Shown here: positions 48,312 through 61,513 of the stretch, piece by piece | Numbering within the stretch: the stretch's first letter is position 1 | How the letters are laid out: the number at the start of each line of letters is the position of its first letter | DNA from: Aphelocoma coerulescens | Taxonomy: Eukaryota > Chordata > Aves > Passeriformes > Corvidae | DNA length: 64,000 bases | NCBI RefSeq assembly: GCF_041296385.1 | Contig: NW_027183960.1 | Span: forward strand, 1,287,001-1,351,000 | Direction of reading: 5' to 3' | Notes under the pieces: model-generated | The model's input: the letters and a program-made list of their open reading frames with translations, nothing else | Told to the model about the DNA's origin: nothing | The model's database searches: none | Position numbers and translations under genes: made by a program

Positions 48312-49504
48312 TGTGGACAAAGAAAACAAAGACAACTTGTAAGAAGAAAACCTGGAGCTTCTAGATAGAAGACAAAGGACTATTCAATCAAGGCAGGGCC
48401 AAGGGAGGAAACTTTCTAAAATGGAACAAGCAGCAGAAGCACAGTAGTTTTGCAGAAGAAATTCCCTTCCCAGCACTTGGCTTAAGGAAAAAACCTCATG
48501 TTTCTATGAGAGACTTGAGTTCATGTCTACTACTGGGTACCAGACATCTGAACATTTAGACTATTGGCTTTCCAGGCTCACGCTATTCAAACCTGAAAGT
48601 GAAACTACTCTAACAGTAAGGATGATTGCAAGAAATGTTTCTGTTTACACCACGACTGCCGACCATGCATCATTCTTACCTTGCACCTGTCCAAAGGCCT
48701 TCCTCCATCTGCGCTCCAGCAACTCTCACTCAGGCAAGGGCAGGGATGGAGGCTCTTGCCACAAGTAGCCCAAGCGTGGACATCTTCCTCATCCTGCTAC
48801 TCCACTGCTGACGTCAGGGTATTCCCTGGAGCTGCAAACACCTGCCTTTGCTGCTCGAGGATCTTCTCTAGCACCATGCAAAACCCCTTCTCCTATGGCA
48901 GTGCTGCAGCATCCTGCGAGCCACGGACTGGAACTGGCACCTCCAGCAAAGTTGCTCCTGGGAAACATCCCTCAGCCATTCCCTTACTGCAATGAGCTGG
49001 ACTCCTACTCCTCTGCAATGCTCTTCCTGGACAGGTGCATCCTCAGCAATGAGACAGTTCTGCTGAGAGCCACAGCTCTGAGGAAGCAGCCAGTCCTGCC
49101 CAATGGTTGTCCTCTGTCACCAGTCCTGCAGCTCCCACGGAGGCACTGGGAGCCTTGGACACTCTTGCCACAAGTAGCCCAAGCGTGGACATCTTCCTCA
49201 TCCTGCTCCTCCACTGCTGACTTCAGGGAATTCCCTGGTGCTCCCAACATCTGCCTTTCCTGCTGGAGGATCGTGTCTGGCAGATCTCTGAGCCTCTTTG
49301 CCTTTGGCAGCGCCAGAGCATCCTAGGAGTCATATACTGGCAACTGGCACCTCCAGGACACTTGCTGCTCCTAGGATGCTTTCCTCTAGGAAAAACTTCT
49401 TGCACACGTCCTTGCTCCAGTTTTTACTCCTAGGCCATCTGCATTCTCAGCCACAAGAAGCTTCTGATGATCGACATGGCTCTGGGAGAGCAGGGACTCC
49501 TGTC
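48312..49504 (+). repeat. Unit type e, long with 10-bp deletion (1193 bp)
   Basis: e unit following h directly. The second CRE slot reads TGACTTCA (49218-49225), a private change; the first is intact. Confidence 0.95.
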
Positions 49505-50299
49505 TGTGGACAAAGAAAACAAAGACAACTTGTAAGATTAAAACCTGGAGCTTCTAGTTAGAAGAGAAAGGACAATTCAATCAAGGCAGGGCCAAAGCAG
49601 GAAACTTTCTAAAATGGAACAAGCAGCAGAAGCACAGTAGTTTTGCAGAAGAAATTCCCCTCCCCGCACTTGGCTTAAGGAAAAAGCCTGATGTTTCTAT
49701 GAGAGACTTGAGTTCATGTCTACTATTGGATAGCAGACATCTGAACATTTAGACTACTGGCTTTCCAGGCTCACGCAATTCAAACCGGAATGTCAAACTA
49801 TTTCAAAAGCTAGAGATGCTTCGAAGAAATGTTTCTGTATTCACCACAACTGGGGACCATGCATCATTCTTACCTTGCACCTGTCCAAAGGCCTTCCTCC
49901 GTCTCCAGTCCTGCCGCTCTCACGGAGGCACTGGGAGCCTTGGACACTCTTGCCACAAGTAGCCCAAGCGTGGACATCTTCCTCATCCTGCTCCTCCACT
50001 GCTGACGTCAGGGAATTCCCTGGAGCTCCCAACATCTGCCTTTCCAGCTGGAGGATCATGTCTGGCAGCTCTCTGAGCCTCTTCACCTTTGGCAGCGCCA
50101 CAGCATCCTAGGAGTCATATACTGGCAACTGGCACCTCCAGGACACTTGCTGCTCCTAGGATGCTTTTCTCTGGGAAAATCTTCTTGCACACGACATTGC
50201 TGCCGATTTTACTTCTAGGCCTTTCGTGGCCATCTGCATCCTCAGCCACAAGCAGGTTCTGATGATCAACAGGGCTCTGGGAGAGCAGGGACTCCTGTC
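49505..50299 (+). repeat. Unit type f, short (795 bp)
   Basis: Standard f unit with GAGCTCCCAACATC. One intact CRE/kB composite. Confidence 0.95.
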
Positions 50300-51503
50300 T
50301 GTGGACAAAGAAAACAAAGACAACTTGTAAGAAGAAAACCTGGAGCTTCTAGTTAGAAGACAAAGGACTATTCAATCAAGGCAGGGCCAAAGCAGGAAAC
50401 TTTCTAAAATGGAACAAGCAGCAGAAGCAGAGCAGTTTTGCAGAAGAAATTCCCCTCCCAGCACTTGGCTTAAGGAAAAAGCCTGATGTTTCTATGAGAG
50501 ACTTGAGTTCATGTCTACTATTGGGTACCAGACATCTGAACATTTAGACTATTGGCTTTCCAGGCTCACACTATTCAAACCGGAAAGTGAAACTACTCTA
50601 AAAGCTAGAGGCGATTGCAAGAAATGTTTCTGCTCACACCACGACTGCCGACCATGCATCATTCTTACCTTGCACCTGTCCAAAGGCCTTCCTCCGTCTG
50701 CGCTCTGGCAACTCTCACCCAAGCTCGGGCAGGGATGGAGGCTCTTGCCACAAGTAGCCCAAGCCTGGAGATATTCCTCATCCTGATCTTCCACTGCTGA
50801 CATCTAGGAATTCCCTGGAGCTGCAAACACTTGCCTTTGCTGCTCGAGGATCTTCTCTAGCACCATGCCAAATGCCTTCTCCTATGGCAGTGCTGCAGCA
50901 TCCTGCGAGCCATGGACTGGAACTGGCACCTTCAGCATAGTTGCTCCTGGGAAACATCCTTCAGCCATTCCCTTACTGCAATGAGCTGGACTCCTACACC
51001 TTTGCAAGGCTCTTCCTGGATAGGTGCATCCTCAGCAATGAGACGGTTCTGCTGAGAGCCACGGCTCTGAGGGAGCAGCCAGTCCTGCCCAAAGGCCTTC
51101 CTCCGTCACCAGTCCTGCAGCTCCCACGGAGGCACTGGGAGCCCTGGACACTCTTGCCACAAGTAGCCCAAGCGTCGAGATCTTCCTCATCCTGCTCCTC
51201 CACTGCTGACATCAGGGAATTCCCTGGAGCTCCTAAAATCTGCCTTTCCTGCTGGAGGATCGTGTCTGGCAGCTCTCTGATCCTCTTCGCCTTTGGCAGC
51301 GCCACAGCATCCTGAGAGTCATATACTGGAAACTGGCAGCTACATGACACTTGCCGCTCCTAGGATGCTTTTCTCTGGGAAAATCTTCTTGGACACGACA
51401 TTGCTCCAGTTTTTACTTCTAGGCCTTTCGTGGCCATCTGCATTCTCAGCCACAAGCAGCTTCTGATGATCGACATGGCTCTGGGAGAGCAGGGACTCCT
51501 GTC
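50300..51503 (+). repeat. Unit g/h hybrid, long (1204 bp)
   Basis: g-type through the second CRE slot. From about 51230 (CTCCTAAAATCTGC) it is h-type, including TGGAAACTGGCAGC. Both CRE slots have the g-type CpG losses. Confidence 0.9.
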
Positions 51504-52706
51504 TGTGGACAAAGAAAACAAAGACAACTTGTAAGAAGAAAACCTGGAGCTTCTAGTTAGAAGAGAAAGGACTATTCAAACAAGGCAGGGCCAAATCAGG
51601 AAACTTTCTAAAATGGAACAAGCAGCAGAAGCACAGCAGTATTGCAGAAGAAATTCCCCTCCCAGCACTTGGCTTAAGGAAAACGCCTGATGTTTCTGTG
51701 AGAGACATGAGTTCATGTCTACTATTGGGTACCAGACATCTGAACATTTAGACTATTGGCTTTCCAGGCTCACGCTATTCAAACCGGAAAGTGAAACTAT
51801 TCTAACAGAAGGGATGATTGCAAGAAATGTTTCTGTTTACACCACGACTGCCGACCATCCATCATTCTTACCTTGCACCTGTCCAAAGGCCTTCCTCCAT
51901 CTGCGCTCCGGCAACTCTCACCCAGGCAAGGGCAGGGATGGAGGCTCTTGCCACAAGTAGCCCAAGCGTGGACATCTTCCTCATCCTGCTACTCCACTGC
52001 TGACGTCAGGGTATTCCCTGGAGCTGCAAACACCTGCCTTTGCTGCTCGAGGACCTTCTCTAGCACCATGCAAAACCCCTTCTCCTATGGCAGTGCTGCA
52101 GCATCCTGCGAGCCACGGACTGGAACTGGCACCTCCAGCAAAGTTGCTCCTGGGAAACATCCCTCAGCCATTCCCTTACTGCAATGAGCTGGACTCCTAC
52201 TCCTCTGCAATGCTCTTCCTGGACAGGTGCATCCTCAGCAATGAGACGGTTCTGCTGAGAGCCACGGCTCTGAGGGAGCAGCCAGTCCTGCCCAATGGTT
52301 GTCCTCCGTCACCAGTCCTGCAGCTCCCACGGAGGCACTGGGAGCCTTGGACACTCTTGCCACAAGTAGCCCAAGCGTGGACATCTTCCTCATCCTGCTC
52401 CTCCACTGCTGACGTCAGGGAATTCCCTGGTGCTCCCAACATCTGCCTTTCCTGCTCGAGGATCGTGTCTGGCAGCTCTCTGAGCCTCTTTGCCTTTGGC
52501 AGCGCCACAGCATCCTAGGAGTCATATACTGGCAACTGGCACCTCCAGGACACTTGCTGCTCCTAGGATGCTTTCCTCTGGGAAAATCTTCTTGGACACG
52601 TCCTTGCTCCAGTTTTTACTACTAGTCCTTTCGTGGCCATCTGCATTCTCAGCCACAAGCAGCTTCTGATGATCGACATGGCTCTGGGAGAGCAGGGACT
52701 CCTGTC
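51504..52706 (+). repeat. Unit type a, long (1203 bp)
   Basis: a unit with GCCAAATCAGG and TTTTACTACTAGTCC. Two intact CREs. Confidence 0.95.
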
Positions 52707-53500
52707 TGTGGACAAAGAAAACAAAGACAACTTGTAAGAAGAAAACCTGGAGCTTCTAGTTAGAAAAAAAAGGACTATTCAATCAAGGCAGGGCCAAGGG
52801 AGGAAACTTTCTAAAATGGAACAAGCAGCAGAAGCACGGTAGTTTTGCAGAAGAAATTCCCCTCCCAGCACTTGGCTTAAGGAAAAAGCCTGATGTTTCT
52901 ATGAGAGACTTGAGTTCATGTCTACTATTGGGTACCAGACATCTGCACATTTAGACTATTGGCTTTCCATGCTCACGCTATTCAAACCGGAAAGTGAAAC
53001 TACTCTAACAGTAGGGATGATTGCAAGAAATGTTTCTGTTTACACCACGACTGCCGACCATGCATCATTCTTACCTTGCACCTGTCCAAAGGCCTTCCTC
53101 CGTCTGCGCTCCGGCAACTCTCACCCAGGCAAGGGCAAGGATGGAGGCTCTTGCCACAAGTAGCCCAAGCGTGGACATCTTCCTCATCCTGCTCCGCCAC
53201 TGCTGACATCAGGGAATTCCCTGGAGCTCCCAACATCTGCCTTTCCTGCTCGAGGATCGTGTCTGGCAGCTCTCTGAGCCTCTTCATCTTTGGCTGCGCC
53301 ACAGCATCCTAGGAGTCCTATACTGGCAACTGGCACCTCCAGGACACTTGCTGCTCCTAGGATGCTTTTCTCTGGGAAAATCTTCTTGCATACGACCTTG
53401 CTCCAGATTTTACTTCTAGGTCTTTCGTGGCCATGTGCATCCGCGGCCACGAGCAGCTTCTGATGATCAACAGGGCTCTGGGAGAGCAGGGACTCCTGTC
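52707..53500 (+). repeat. Unit type b, short (794 bp)
   Basis: b unit with private GCACGGTAG, CATCTGCACATT and GAGTCCTATACTGG. CRE slot TGACATCA. Confidence 0.95.
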
Positions 53501-54703
53501 TGTGGACAAAGAAAACAAAGACAACTTGTAAGAAGAAAACCTGGAGCTTCTAGATAGAAGAGAAAGGACTATTCAATCAAGGCAGGGCCAAAGCAGGAAA
53601 CTTTCTAAAATGGAACAAGCAGAAGAAGCAGAGCAGTTTTGCAGAAGAAATTCCCCTCCCAGCACTTGGCTTAATGAAAAAGCCTGATGTTGCTATGAGA
53701 GACTTGAGTTCATGTCTACTATTGGGGAGCAGACGTCTGAACATTTAGAGTATTGGCGCTCCAGGCTCACGCTATTCAAACCGGAAAGTGAAACTATTCT
53801 AACAGAAGGGATGATTGCAAGAAATGTTTCTGCTCGCACCACGACTGCCGACCATCCATCATTCTTACCTTGCACCTGTCCAAAGGCCTTCCTCCGTCTG
53901 CGCTCTGGCAACTCTCACCCAAGCTCGGGCAGGGATGGAGGCTCTTGCCACAAGTAGCCCAAGCCTGGAGATATTCCTCATCCTGATCTTCCACTGCTGA
54001 CATCTAGGAATTCCCTGGAGCTGCAAACACCTGCCTTTGCTGCTCGAGGATCTTCTCTAGCACCATGCCAAATGCCTTCTCCTATGGCAGTGCTGCAGCA
54101 TCCTGCGAGCCATGGACTGGAACTGGCACCTTCAGCATAGTTGCTCCTGGGAAACATCCTTCAGCCATTCCCTTACTGCAATGAGCTGGACTCCTACTCC
54201 TTTGCAAGGCTCTTCCTGGATAGGTGCATCCTCAGCAATGAGACGGTTCTGCTGAGAGCCACGGCTCTGAGGGAGCAGCCAGTCCTGCCCAAAGGCCTTC
54301 CTCCGTCTCCACTCCTGCAGCTCCCACGGAGGCACTGGGAGCCTTGGACACGCTTGCCACAAGTAGCCCAAGCGTCGAGATCTTCCTCATCCTGCTCCTC
54401 CACTGCTGACATCAGGGAATTCCCTGGAGCTCCCAACATCTGCCTTTCCTGCTCGAGGATCGTGTCTGGCAGCTCTCTGAGCCTCTTACACTTTGGAAGC
54501 GCAACAGCATCCTAGGAGTCATATACTGGCAACTGGCACCTCCAGGACACTTGCTGCTCCTAGGATGCTTTTCTCTGGGAAAATCTTCTTGCACACAACC
54601 TTGCTGCAGATTTTACTTCTAGGCCTTTTGTGGCCATCTGCATCCGCAGCCACAAGCAGCTTCTGATGATCGACATGGCTCTGGAAGAGCAGGGACTCCT
54701 GTC
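53501..54703 (+). repeat. Unit c/g hybrid, long (1203 bp)
   Basis: c-type LTR-like segment (GGGGAGCAGACGTC) up to about 53830, then TGCTCGCACC and a g-type flank and modules. No intact CRE. Confidence 0.9.
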
Positions 54704-55906
54704 TGTGGACAAAGAAAACAAAGACAACTTGTAAGAAGAAAACCTGGAGCTTCTAGTTAGAAGAGAAAGGACTATTCAATCAAGGCAGAGCCAAGGGAGG
54801 AAACTTTCTAAAATGGAACAAGCAGCAGAAGCACAGCAGTATTGCAGAAGAAATTCCCCTGCCAGCACTTGGCTTAAGGAAAACGCCTGATGTTTCTGTG
54901 AGAGACATGAGTTCATGTCTACTATTGGGTACCAGACATCTGAACATTTAGACTATTGGCTTTCCAGGCTCACGCTATTCAAACCGGAAAGTGAAACTAC
55001 TCTAACAGTAAGGATGATTGCAAGAAATGTTTCTGTTTACACCACGACTGCCGACCATCCATCATTCTTACCTTGCACCTGTCCAAAGGCCTTCCTCCGT
55101 CTGCGCTCCGGCAACTCTCACCCAGGCAAGGGCAGGGATAGAGGCTCTTGCCACAAGTAGCCCAAGCATGGACATCTTCCTCATCCTGCTACTCTACTGC
55201 TGACGTCAGGGTATTCCCTGGAGCTGCAAACACCTGCCTTTGCTGCTCGAGGACCTTCTCTAGCACCATGCCAAACCCCTTCTCCTATGGCAGTGCTGCA
55301 GCATCCTGCGAGCCATGGACTGGAACTGGCACCTTCAGCATAGTTGCTCCTGGGAAACATCATTCAGCCATTCCCTTACTGCAATGAGCTGGACTCCTAC
55401 TCCTCTGCAAGGCTCTTCCTAGACAGGTGCATCCTCAGCAATGAGACGGTTCTGCTGAGAGCCATGGCTCTGAGGGAGGAGCCAGTCCTGTCCAAAGGCC
55501 TTCCTCTGACTCCACTCCTGCAGCTCTCACGGAGGCACTGGGAGCCTTGGACACTCTTGCCACAAGTAGCCCAAGCGTGGACATCTTCCTCATCCTGCTC
55601 CTCCACTGCTGACATCAGGGAATTCCCTGGAGCTCCTAAAATCTGCCTTTCCTGCTCGAGGATCGTGTCTGGCAGCTCTCTGAGCCTCTTTGCCTTTGGC
55701 AGCGCCACAGCATCCTAGGAGTCATATACTGGCAACTGGCACCTCCAGGACACTTGCTGCTCCTAGGATGCTTTTCTCTGGGAAAATCTTCTTGGACACG
55801 ACACTGCTCCAGTTTTTACTTCTAGGCCTTTCGTGGCCATCTGCATTCTCAGCCACAAGCAGGTTCTGATGATCAACATGGCACTGGGAGAGCAGGGACC
55901 CCTGTC
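54704..55906 (+). repeat. Unit type h with a-like end, long (1203 bp)
   Basis: h-type through GAGCTCCTAAAATC, then TTTGCCTTTGG and CCTAGGAGTCATATACTGGC as in a. The first CRE is intact; the second is TGACATCA. Confidence 0.9.
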
Positions 55907-57109
55907 TGTGGACAAAGAAAACAAAGACAACTTGTAAGAAGAAAACCTGGAGCTTCTAGTTAGAAGAGAACGGACTTTTCAATCAAGGCAGGGCCAAGGG
56001 AGGAAACTTTCTAAAATGGAACAAGCAGCAGAAGCACAGTACTTTTGCAGAAGAAATTCCCTTCCCAGCACTTGGCTTAAGGAAAAAACCTCATGTTTCT
56101 ATGAGAGACTTGAGTTCATGTCTACTACTGGGTACCAGACATCTGAACATTTAGACTATTGGCTTTCCAGGCTCACGCTATTCAAACCGGAAAGTGAAAC
56201 TACTCTAACAGTAAGGATGATTGCAAGAAATGTTTCTGCTCGCACCACGACTGCCGACCATGCATCATTCTTACCTTGCACCTGTCCAAAGGCCTTCCTG
56301 CGTCTGCGCTCCGGCAACTCTCACCCAGGCAAGGGCAAGGATGGAGGCTCTTGCCACAAGTAGCCCAAGCGTAGACATCTTCCTCATCCTGCTACTCCAC
56401 TGCTGACGTCAGGGTATTCCCTGGAGCTGCAAACACCTGCCTTTGCTGCTCGAGGACCTTCTCTAGCACCATGCCAAACCCCTTCTCCTATGGCAGTGCT
56501 GCAGCATCCTGCGAGCCATGGACTGGAACTGGCACCTTCAGCATAGTTGCTCCTGGGAAACATCCTTCAGCCATTCCCTTACTGCAATGAGCTGGACTCC
56601 TACTCCTTTGCAAGGCTCTTCCTGGACAGGTGCATCCTCAGCAATGAGACGGTTCTGCTGAGAGCCATGGCTCTGAGGGAGCAGCGAGTCCTGTCCAAAG
56701 GCCTTCCTCTGACTCCACTCCTGCAGCTCCCACGGAGGCACTGGGAGCCTTGGACACTCTTGCCACAAGTAGCCCAAGCGTCGAGATCTTCCTCATCCTG
56801 CTCCTCCACTGCTGACATCAGGGAATTCCCTGGAGCTCCTAAAATCTGCCTTTCCTGCTCGAGGATCGTGTCTGGCAGCTCTCTGAGCCTCTTCGCCTTT
56901 GGCAGCGCCACAGCATCCTGAGAGTCATATACTGGAAACTGGCAGCTACAGGACACTTGCTGCTCCTAGGATGCTTTTCTCTGGGAAAATCTTCTTGGAC
57001 ACGACATTGCTCCAGTTTTTACTTCTAGGCCTTTCGTGGCCATCTGCATGCGCAGCCACAAGCAGCTTCTGATGATCGACATGGCTCTGGGAAAACAGGG
57101 ACTCCTGTC
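55907..57109 (+). repeat. Mosaic unit e/h, long (1203 bp)
   Basis: The start is e-like (CAGTACTTTTGC, CTACTACTGGG), followed by TGCTCGCACC, a b-like GGCAAGGATGG flank and an h-like second module ending TGGAAACTGGCAGC. The first CRE is intact; the second is TGACATCA. A private GGGACCCCTGTC precedes it. Confidence 0.85.
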
Positions 57110-58312
57110 TGTGGACAAAGAAAACAAAGACAACTTGTAAGAAGAAAACCTGGAGCTTCTAGATAGAAGACAAAGGACTATTCAATCAAGGCAGGGCCAA
57201 GGGAGGAAACTTTCTAAAATGGAACAAGCAGCAGAAGCACAGTAGTTTTGCAGAAGAAATTCCCTTCCCAGCACTTGGCTTAAGGAAAAAACCTCATGTT
57301 TCTATGAGAGACTTGAGTTCATGTCTACTACTGGGTACCAGACATCTGAACATTTAGACTATTGGCTTTCCAGGCTCACGCTATTCAAACCTGAAAGTGA
57401 AACTACTCTAACAGTAAGGATGATTGCAAGAAATGTTTCTGTTTACACCACGACTGCCGACCATCCATCATTCTTACCTTGCACCTGTCCAAAGGCCTTC
57501 CTCCATCTGCGCTCCAGCAACTCTCACTCAGGCAAGGGCAGGGATGGAGGCTCTTGCCACAAGTAGCCCAAGCGTGGACATCTTCCTCATCCTGCTACTC
57601 CACTGCTGACGTCAGGGTATTCCCTGGAGCTGCAAACACCTGCCTTTGCTGCTCGAGGATCTTCTCTAGCACCATGCAAAACCCCTTCTCCTATGGCAGC
57701 GCTGCAGCATCCTGCGAGCCACGGACTGGAACTGGCACCTCCAGCAAAGTTGCTCCTGGGAAACATCCCTCAGCCATTCCCTTACTGCAATGAGCTGGAC
57801 TCCTACTCCTCTGCAATGCTCTTCCTGGACAGGTGCATCCTCAGCAATGAGACAGTTCTGCTGAGAGCCACAGCTCTGAGGAAGCAGCCAGTCCTGCCCA
57901 ATGGTTGTCCTCTGTCACCAGTCCTGCAGCTCCCACGGAGGCACTGGGAGCCTTGGACACTCTTGCCACAAGTAGCCCAAGCGTGGACATCTTCCTCATC
58001 CTGCTCCTCCACTGCTGACGTCAGGGAATTCCCTGGTGCTCCCAACATCTGCCTTTCCTGCTGGAGGATCGTGTCTGGCAGATCTATGAGATTCTTTGCC
58101 TTTGGCAGCGCCAGAGCATCCTAGGAGTCATATACTGGCAACTGGCACCTCCAGGACACTTGCTGCTCCTAGGATGCTTTCCTCTAGGAAAAACTTCTTG
58201 CACACGTCCTTGCTCCAGTTTTTACTCCTAGGCCTTTCGTGGCCATCTGCATTCTCAGCCACAAGCAGCTTCTGATGATCGACATGGCTCTGGGAGAGCA
58301 GGGACTCCTGTC
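57110..58312 (+). repeat. Unit type e without the 10-bp deletion (1203 bp)
   Basis: e unit retaining CCTAGGCCTTTCGTGG, with private GATCTATGAGATTC near 58082. Two intact CREs. Confidence 0.95.
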
Positions 58313-59106
58313 TGTGGACAAAGAAAACAAAGACAACTTGTAAGAAGAAAACCTGGAGCTTCTAGATAGAAGAGAAAGGACTATTCAATCAAGGCAGGGC
58401 CAAAGCAGGAAACTTTCTAAAATGGAACAAGCAGCAGAAACACAGTAGTTTTGCAGAAGAAATTCCCCTCCCAGCACTTGGCTTAAGGAAAAAGCCTGAT
58501 GTTTCTATGAGAGACTTGAGTTCATGTCTACTATTGGGTACCAGACATCTGAACATTTAGACTATTGGCTTTCCAGGCTCACGCTATTCAAACCGGAAAG
58601 TGAAACTACTCTAACAGTAGGGATGATTGCAAGAAATGTTTCTGTTTACACCACGACTGCCGACCATGCATCATTCTTACCTTGCACCTGTCCAAAGGCC
58701 TTCCTCCGTCTCCAGTCCTGCCGCTCTCACGGAGGCACTGGGAGCCTTGGACACTCTTGCCACAAGTAGCCCAAGCGTGGACATCTTCCTCATCCTGCTC
58801 CTCCACTGCTGACGTCAGGGAATTCCCTGGAGCTCCAAACATCTGCCTTTCCAGCTGGAGGATCATGTCTGGCAGCTCTCTGAGCCTCTTCACCTTTGGC
58901 AGCGCCACAGCATCCTAGGAGTCATATACTGGCAACTGGCACCTCCAGGACACTTGCTGCTCCTAGGATGCTTTTCTCTGGGAAAATCTTCTTGCACACG
59001 ACATTGCTGCCGATTTTACTTCTAGGCCTTTCGTGGCCATCTGCATCCTCAGCCACAAGCAGGTTCTGATGATCAACAGGGCTCTGGGAGAGCAGGGACT
59101 CCTGTC
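58313..59106 (+). repeat. Hybrid short unit, b/e-like LTR with f module (794 bp)
   Basis: The LTR-like segment is the main subtype (AACAGTAGGGATGATT) rather than the f subtype. From about 58708 the flank and module are f-type (CTCCAGTCCTGCCG, TTTCCAGCTGG). One intact CRE/kB composite. Confidence 0.9.
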
Positions 59107-60310
59107 TGTGGACAAAGAAAACAAAGACAACTTGTAAGAAGAAAACCTGGAGCTTCTAGTTAGAAGACAAAGGACTATTCAATCAAGGCAGGGCCAAAGG
59201 AGGAAACTTTCTAAAATGGAACAAGCAGCAGAAGCAGAGCAGTTTTGCAGAAGAAATTCCCCTCCCAGCACTTGGCTTAAGGAAAAAGCCTGATGTTTCT
59301 ATGAGAGACTTGAGTTCATGTCTACTATTGGGTACCAGACATCTGAACATTTAGACTATTGGCTTTCCAGGCTCACACTATTCAAACTGGAAAGTGAAAC
59401 TACTCTAAAAGCTAGAGGCGATTGCAAGAAATGTTTCTGCTCACACCACGACTGCCGACCATGCATCATTCTTACCTTGCACCTGTCCAAAGGCCTTCCT
59501 CCGTCTGCGCTCTGGCAACTCTCACCCAAGCTCGGGCAGGGATGGAGGCTCTTGCCACAAGTAGCCCAAGCCTGGAGATATTCCTCATCCTGATCTTCCA
59601 CTGCTGACATCTAGGAATTCCCTGGAGCTGCAAACACTTGCCTTTGCTGCTCGAGGATCTTCTCTAGCACCATGCCAAACCCCTTCTCCTATGGCAGTGC
59701 TGCAGCATCCTGCGAGCCATGGACTGGAACTGGCACCTTCAGCATAGTTGCTCCTGGGAAACATCCTTCAGCCATTCCCTTACTGCAATGAGCTGGACTC
59801 CTACTCCTTTGCAAGGCTCTTCCTGGATAGGTGCATCCTCAGCAATGAGACGGTTCTGCTGAGAGCCACGGCTCTGAGGGAGCAGCCAGTCCTGCCCAAA
59901 GGCCTTCCTCCGTCACCAGTCCTGCAGCTCCCACGGAGGCACTGGGAGCCTTGGACACTCTTGCCACAAGTAGCCCAAGCGTCGAGATCTTCCTCATCCT
60001 GCTCCTCCACTGCTGACATCAGGGAATTCCCTGGAGCTCCCAACATCTGCCTTTGCTGCTGGAGGATCATGTCTGGCAGCTCTCTGAGCCTCTTACACTT
60101 TGGAAGCGCCACAGCATCCTAGGAGTCATATACTGGCAACTGGCACCTCCAGGACACTTGCTGCTCCTAGGATGCTTTTCTCTGGGAAAATCTTCTTGCA
60201 CACAACCTTGCTGCAGATTTTACTTCTAGGCCTTTTGTGGCCATCTGCATCCGCAGCCACAAGCAGCTTCTGATGATCGACATGGCTCTGGGAGAGCAGG
60301 GACTCCTGTC
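59107..60310 (+). repeat. Unit type g with c-like tract, long (1204 bp)
   Basis: g unit with TTCAAACTGG in the LTR-like segment. The second module contains the c-like TTTGCTGCTGGAGGATCATG. No intact CRE. Confidence 0.92.
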
Positions 60311-61513
60311 TGTGGACAAAGAAAACAAAGACAACTTGTAAGAAGAAAACCTGGAGCTTCTAGTTAGAAGAGAAAGGACTATTCAATCAAGGCAGAGCCA
60401 AGGGAGGAAACTTTCTAAAATGGAACAAGCAGCAGAAGCACAGCAGTATTGCAGAAGAAATTCCCCTCCCAGCACTTGGCTTAAGGAAAACGCCTGATGT
60501 TTCTATGAGAGACTTGAGTTCATGTCTACTATTGGGTACCAGACATCTGAACATTTGGACTATTGGCTTTCCAGGCTCACGCTATTCAAACCGGAAAGTG
60601 AAACTACTCTAACAGTAGGGATGATTGCAAGAAATGTTTCTGTTTACACCACGACTGCCGACCATGCATCATTCTTACCTTGCACCTGTCCAAAGGCCTT
60701 CCTCCGTCTGCGCTCCGGCAACTCTCACCCAGGCAAGGGCAAGGATGGAGGCCCTTGCCACAAGTAGCCCAAGCGTGGACATCTTCCTCATCCTGCTACT
60801 CCACTGCTGACGTCAGGGTATTCCCTGGAGCTGCAAACACCTGCCTTTGCTGCTCGAGGACCTTCTCTAGCACCATGCCAAACCCCTTCTCCTATGGCAG
60901 TGCTGCAGCATCCTGCGAGCCATGGACTGGAACTGGCACCTTCAGCATAGTTGCTCCTGGGAAACATCCTTCAGCCATTCCCTTACTGCAATGAGCTGGA
61001 CTCCTACTCCTCTGCAAGGCTCTTCCTGGACAGGTGCATCCTCAGCAATGAGACGGTTCTGCTGAGAGCCATGGCTCTGAGGGAGCAGCCAGTCCTGTCA
61101 AAAGGCCTTCCTCTGACTCCACTCCTGCAGCTCCCACGGAGGCACTGGGAGCCTTGGACACTCTTGCCACAAGTAGCCCAAGCGTGGACATCTTCCTCAT
61201 CCTGCTCCTCAACTGCTGACGTCAGGGAATTCCCTGGAGCTCCTAAAATCTGCCTTTCCTGCTCGAGGATCGTGTCTGGCAGCTCTCTGAGCCTCTTCGC
61301 CTTTGGCAGCGCCACAGCATCCTGAGAGTCATATACTGGAAACTGGCACCTCCAGGACACTTGCTGCTCCTAGGATGCTTTTCTCTGGGAAAATCTTTTT
61401 GGACACGACATTGCTCCAGTTTTTACTTCTAGGCCTTTCGTGGCCATCTGCATCCGCAGCCACAAGCAGCTTCTGATGATCGACATGGCTCTGGGAAAAC
61501 AGGGACTCCTGTC
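60311..61513 (+). repeat. Mosaic unit h/b/a', long (1203 bp)
   Basis: h-like start (GCAGTATTGC), b-like GTAGGGATG and GGCAAGGATGG, then an a'/h-like first module. It has ACATTTGGACTATT and CCTCAACTGC as private changes. Two intact CREs. Confidence 0.85.

Larger units (their letters stand above)
48312..51503 (+). repeat. Truncated higher-order block e-f-(g/h)
   Basis: The block is 3192 bp. It starts directly with e after an h unit and ends with a g/h hybrid, so a-b-c-d and a separate h are missing. Confidence 0.8.
51504..55906 (+). repeat. Shortened higher-order block a-b-(c/g)-h
   Basis: The block is 4403 bp, the same length as the a'-b-c-h blocks, but the third unit switches from c to g inside the LTR-like segment, and the h unit ends with a-like sequence. 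Confidence 0.8.
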
